Shown here: piece after piece, positions 14,660 through 16,018 of the stretch | Layout of the letters: the number at the start of each line of letters is the position of its first letter | Numbering within the stretch: the stretch's first letter is position 1 | Assembly: GCA_026786065.1 (NCBI GenBank) | Contig: JAJAYS010000325.1 | Span: 1-16,018 of the forward strand | DNA: 16,018 nt | Direction: 5' to 3' | From: Polaromonas sp. | GTDB taxonomy: Bacteria > Pseudomonadota > Gammaproteobacteria > Burkholderiales > Burkholderiaceae_C | Translations under genes and position numbers: made by a program | The notes under the pieces: generated by a model | The model's input: the letters and a program-made list of their open reading frames with translations, nothing else | The model's database searches: none | What the model was told of the DNA's origin: nothing

Positions 14660-15286
14660 TCACCAGCGTTTTCCCGACTGGTTGTCAAGCAACGGTTTGA
14701 TTTTTTGAGAGATGGACTCGCGAGCACGAAATATTCGGGATCGCACTGTGCCGATCGGACAATTCATCAACTGCGAAATTTCGTCATAACTCAGTCCTTC
14801 GATTTCTCGCAACGTGATTGCCTGGCGAAGCTCCACCGGCAAGGCAATCATGGCGGCGTTGACCATTTCAGCAATCTCCTTGCTCGCGAGGATGGTTTCC
14901 GGGGTCTCCGGGCTGGTTAGTTCATTCTCAAATGGGGAAGTTTCATCGTCATCGCCAGATTTGAAGGAGTTTTCGGAGATCGTCGGATCGCGCTTAAGTT
15001 CCATTAACGCTTTTTTTGCAGTGTTGACCGCAATCCGATAGAGCCAGGTGTAGAACTGCGCATCGCCCCGAAACTGCGCGAGTGCCCGGTAGGCGCGGAT
15101 AAACGTCTCCTGGGCAATGTCTTCGACCAAATCGACATCGCGAACCATTCGGCCGATCAAGCGCTGGATGCGTCGCTCGTACTTGATGACCAGCAGCTCA
15201 TACGCTTTTTTGTCGCCGGCCACCGTTCGCGCCACCAACAGGGCGTCGGCGTCGTTCGGCTTGTCGGCAGGCGTGGGCTCGCTCAT
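14660..15286 (-). CDS. rpoE: ECF sigma factor RpoE/AlgU
   Basis: Extracytoplasmic-function sigma factor that directs RNA polymerase to envelope-stress promoters and normally activates its own operon. The 208-residue protein contains region 2 (about 27-98: YELLVIKYERRIQRLIGRMV, DLVEDIAQETFIRAYRAL, FYTWLYRIAVNTA) and region 4 (about 143-196, with the helix-turn-helix YDEISQLMNCPIGTVRSRIFRARE). The linker (about 99-130) is long and acidic (GDDDETSPFENELTSPETPE). I chose ATG 15286 because the protein then begins MSEP, like related proteins, and because the gene starts 13 bases after the preceding membrane gene ends; the frame extends 31 more codons upstream without family support. No clear sigma-E promoter was found upstream within the window. 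Confidence 0.95.
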   Translation of the reverse strand: MSEPTPADKPNDADALLVARTVAGDKKAYELLVIKYERRIQRLIGRMVRDVDLVEDIAQETFIRAYRALAQFRGDAQFYTWLYRIAVNTAKKALMELKRDPTISENSFKSGDDDETSPFENELTSPETPETILASKEIAEMVNAAMIALPVELRQAITLREIEGLSYDEISQLMNCPIGTVRSRIFRARESISQKIKPLLDNQSGKRW

Positions 15287-15299
15287 TGTGTAAGGCGCG

Positions 15300-15830
15300 T
15301 CAGGTTCTTGGGGTGTTTTCGGCAGGTTTAACCCCCCATGCTGCCACAGGCGCAACGGCGGGCGGCGAGGCATCTTCACCCGCCCGCGTCAAGGGGGCCT
15401 TTCCGGGAAGATGGACGGCGCGTCGAAAGGCCAGCCAGCGCTCTGGACACTCGGCGCCGCTTACCCAGAGCCACGCGGTTTGCCTTGTATGAAGCGTGAC
15501 TCGGACGATGAGCAGGCGCTGAAAATCGGCAACGACCGTTATCGAGCGGGCTTCGCAGCGGTTTGGACATTTATCCGCCCGCCAAACCCACAGCGCGCCG
15601 TCCCAGTGCAAAAGGCCCGAATCGCCCTGCAGAATCCCCCAAACGACCCCTGCTCCAGCAACTAAAACAGCGCCGGCGACAACCAGAAATCGCCAATGGC
15701 TAGGCGATAGCGCCTGACTCCAGAACACCAGCAGGCTTAGGCCGATGAACCAGAGGCCAGCCAGCAGCATTGCGGGGAGTCGGGACGCCCTTATCGGGTA
15801 GCTAACTGAAGGTGCGTGATGGGTGCTCAA
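15300..15830 (-). CDS. YgfX/CptA-like two-helix membrane protein
   Basis: Predicted inner-membrane protein of 176 residues with two hydrophobic helices (about 20-37 and 48-67) and then a soluble domain containing LLHWDGALWVW, SITVVADFQRLLIVRV and WLWVSGAECPERWLAFRRAVH. The two-helix plus beta-rich layout, the Trp-rich strand and the ending W-x-x-x-R-R-A resemble the YgfX family. E. coli YgfX (CptA) has been described as a membrane toxin acting on cell-shape proteins, but that role should not be assumed here. The start is TTG 15830 with no clear ribosome site; an internal ATG (residue 21) would remove part of the first helix, so I prefer the TTG. It lies between fabF and rpoE, ending 13 bases before rpoE, and may be cotranscribed with it. 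Confidence 0.65.
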   Translation of the reverse strand: MSTHHAPSVSYPIRASRLPAMLLAGLWFIGLSLLVFWSQALSPSHWRFLVVAGAVLVAGAGVVWGILQGDSGLLHWDGALWVWRADKCPNRCEARSITVVADFQRLLIVRVTLHTRQTAWLWVSGAECPERWLAFRRAVHLPGKAPLTRAGEDASPPAVAPVAAWGVKPAENTPRT

Positions 15831-15879
15831 GGAATGAGCCTGGATACAAGGTCAGACAAAGCCGCCAGCGCATTAGCAG

Positions 15880-16018
15880 TCAGGCACGCTTGAACACCAG
15901 TGAACCATTGGTGCCACCAAAACCAAAGTTGTTTTTGACCGCGTATTGGAGGCGCGCGTCACGGGCCGTGTTGGCGCAATAGTCGAGATCACACTCGGGA
16001 TCCTGGTTAGAAATGTTA
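15880..16018 (-). CDS. fabF: Beta-ketoacyl-ACP synthase II FabF, C-terminal end (gene enters from outside the window)
   Basis: Only the last 45 codons are visible, ending KNNFGFGGTNGSLVFKRA and a TGA at 15882-15880. The NFGFGGTNGSLVFKR ending is the classical C-terminus of FabF, the elongating condensing enzyme of type II fatty acid synthesis. Upstream residues CDLDYCANTARDARLQYAV also fit the family (NPDPECDLDYVPN-type sequence, here NQDPECDLDYCAN). The catalytic Cys-His-His residues lie outside the window. No terminator is seen in the 49 bases before the next gene, so read-through into the YgfX-like gene and rpoE is possible. It shares a pathway with AcpS, which activates the ACP that FabF uses. 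Confidence 0.93.
   Translation of the reverse strand, partial: NISNQDPECDLDYCANTARDARLQYAVKNNFGFGGTNGSLVFKRA

Noticed and set aside
15287..15379. Thirty-one-codon upstream extension of rpoE
   Set aside because: It overlaps the 3' end of the preceding membrane gene and does not resemble sigma-factor N-termini; ATG 15286 fits the family.
1..16018. CRISPR arrays, tRNA or rRNA genes, complete insertion sequences, or a novel multi-gene system
   Set aside because: No regularly spaced repeats, cloverleaf-like segments, transposase motifs or clusters of unknown genes were seen; nearly all coding space is conserved housekeeping or stress-response genes.

Overview
The window is a high-GC stretch of a betaproteobacterial chromosome, most likely Burkholderiales and probably Comamonadaceae (Polaromonas/Rhodoferax/Variovorax-like). 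This rests on protein similarity recognised by eye, on the gene order fabF - small membrane gene - rpoE - rseA - rseB - mucD - lepA - lepB - DUF4845 - rnc - era - recO - pdxJ - acpS - nagZ, and on extragenic hairpin repeats of a kind I associate with this family. No database search was possible. Every supportable gene lies on the minus strand, so transcription runs from high to low coordinates.

Region 1 (16018 to about 11195) is the envelope-stress block: the 3' end of fabF, a two-helix YgfX-like membrane protein, the ECF sigma factor RpoE/AlgU, its membrane anti-sigma factor RseA/MucA, the periplasmic regulator RseB/MucB and the HtrA-type protease MucD. A strong intrinsic terminator follows mucD. 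Region 2 (about 11194 to 10575) is a 725-bp gap holding an AT-rich island, several hairpins and a second intrinsic terminator ending only about 65 nt before lepA. This is either a small RNA gene or a lepA leader controlled by premature termination.

Region 3 (10574 to 1439) is the housekeeping cluster: translation factor LepA/EF4, signal peptidase I, a DUF4845 membrane protein, RNase III, the ribosome-assembly GTPase Era, repair protein RecO, pyridoxine 5'-phosphate synthase PdxJ, holo-ACP synthase AcpS and the peptidoglycan-recycling hexosaminidase NagZ. It is interrupted by extragenic repeats between era and recO and by a MITE-like insertion between acpS and nagZ. Region 4 (1254 to 1) starts a separate locus: an OsmF/YehZ-type osmoprotectant-binding protein followed by the start of a YehY-like permease, in the E. 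coli yehZ-yehY order.

I see no undescribed multi-gene system. The most interesting material is non-coding. It includes a 205-bp fold-back element with a 10-bp direct duplication that appears to have rebuilt the acpS stop codon, a second repeat nested inside one arm of that element, two hairpin repeats between era and recO whose stems differ by compensatory changes, and the terminator-bearing lepA leader. The PdxJ also carries NINK where E. coli has NIDH.
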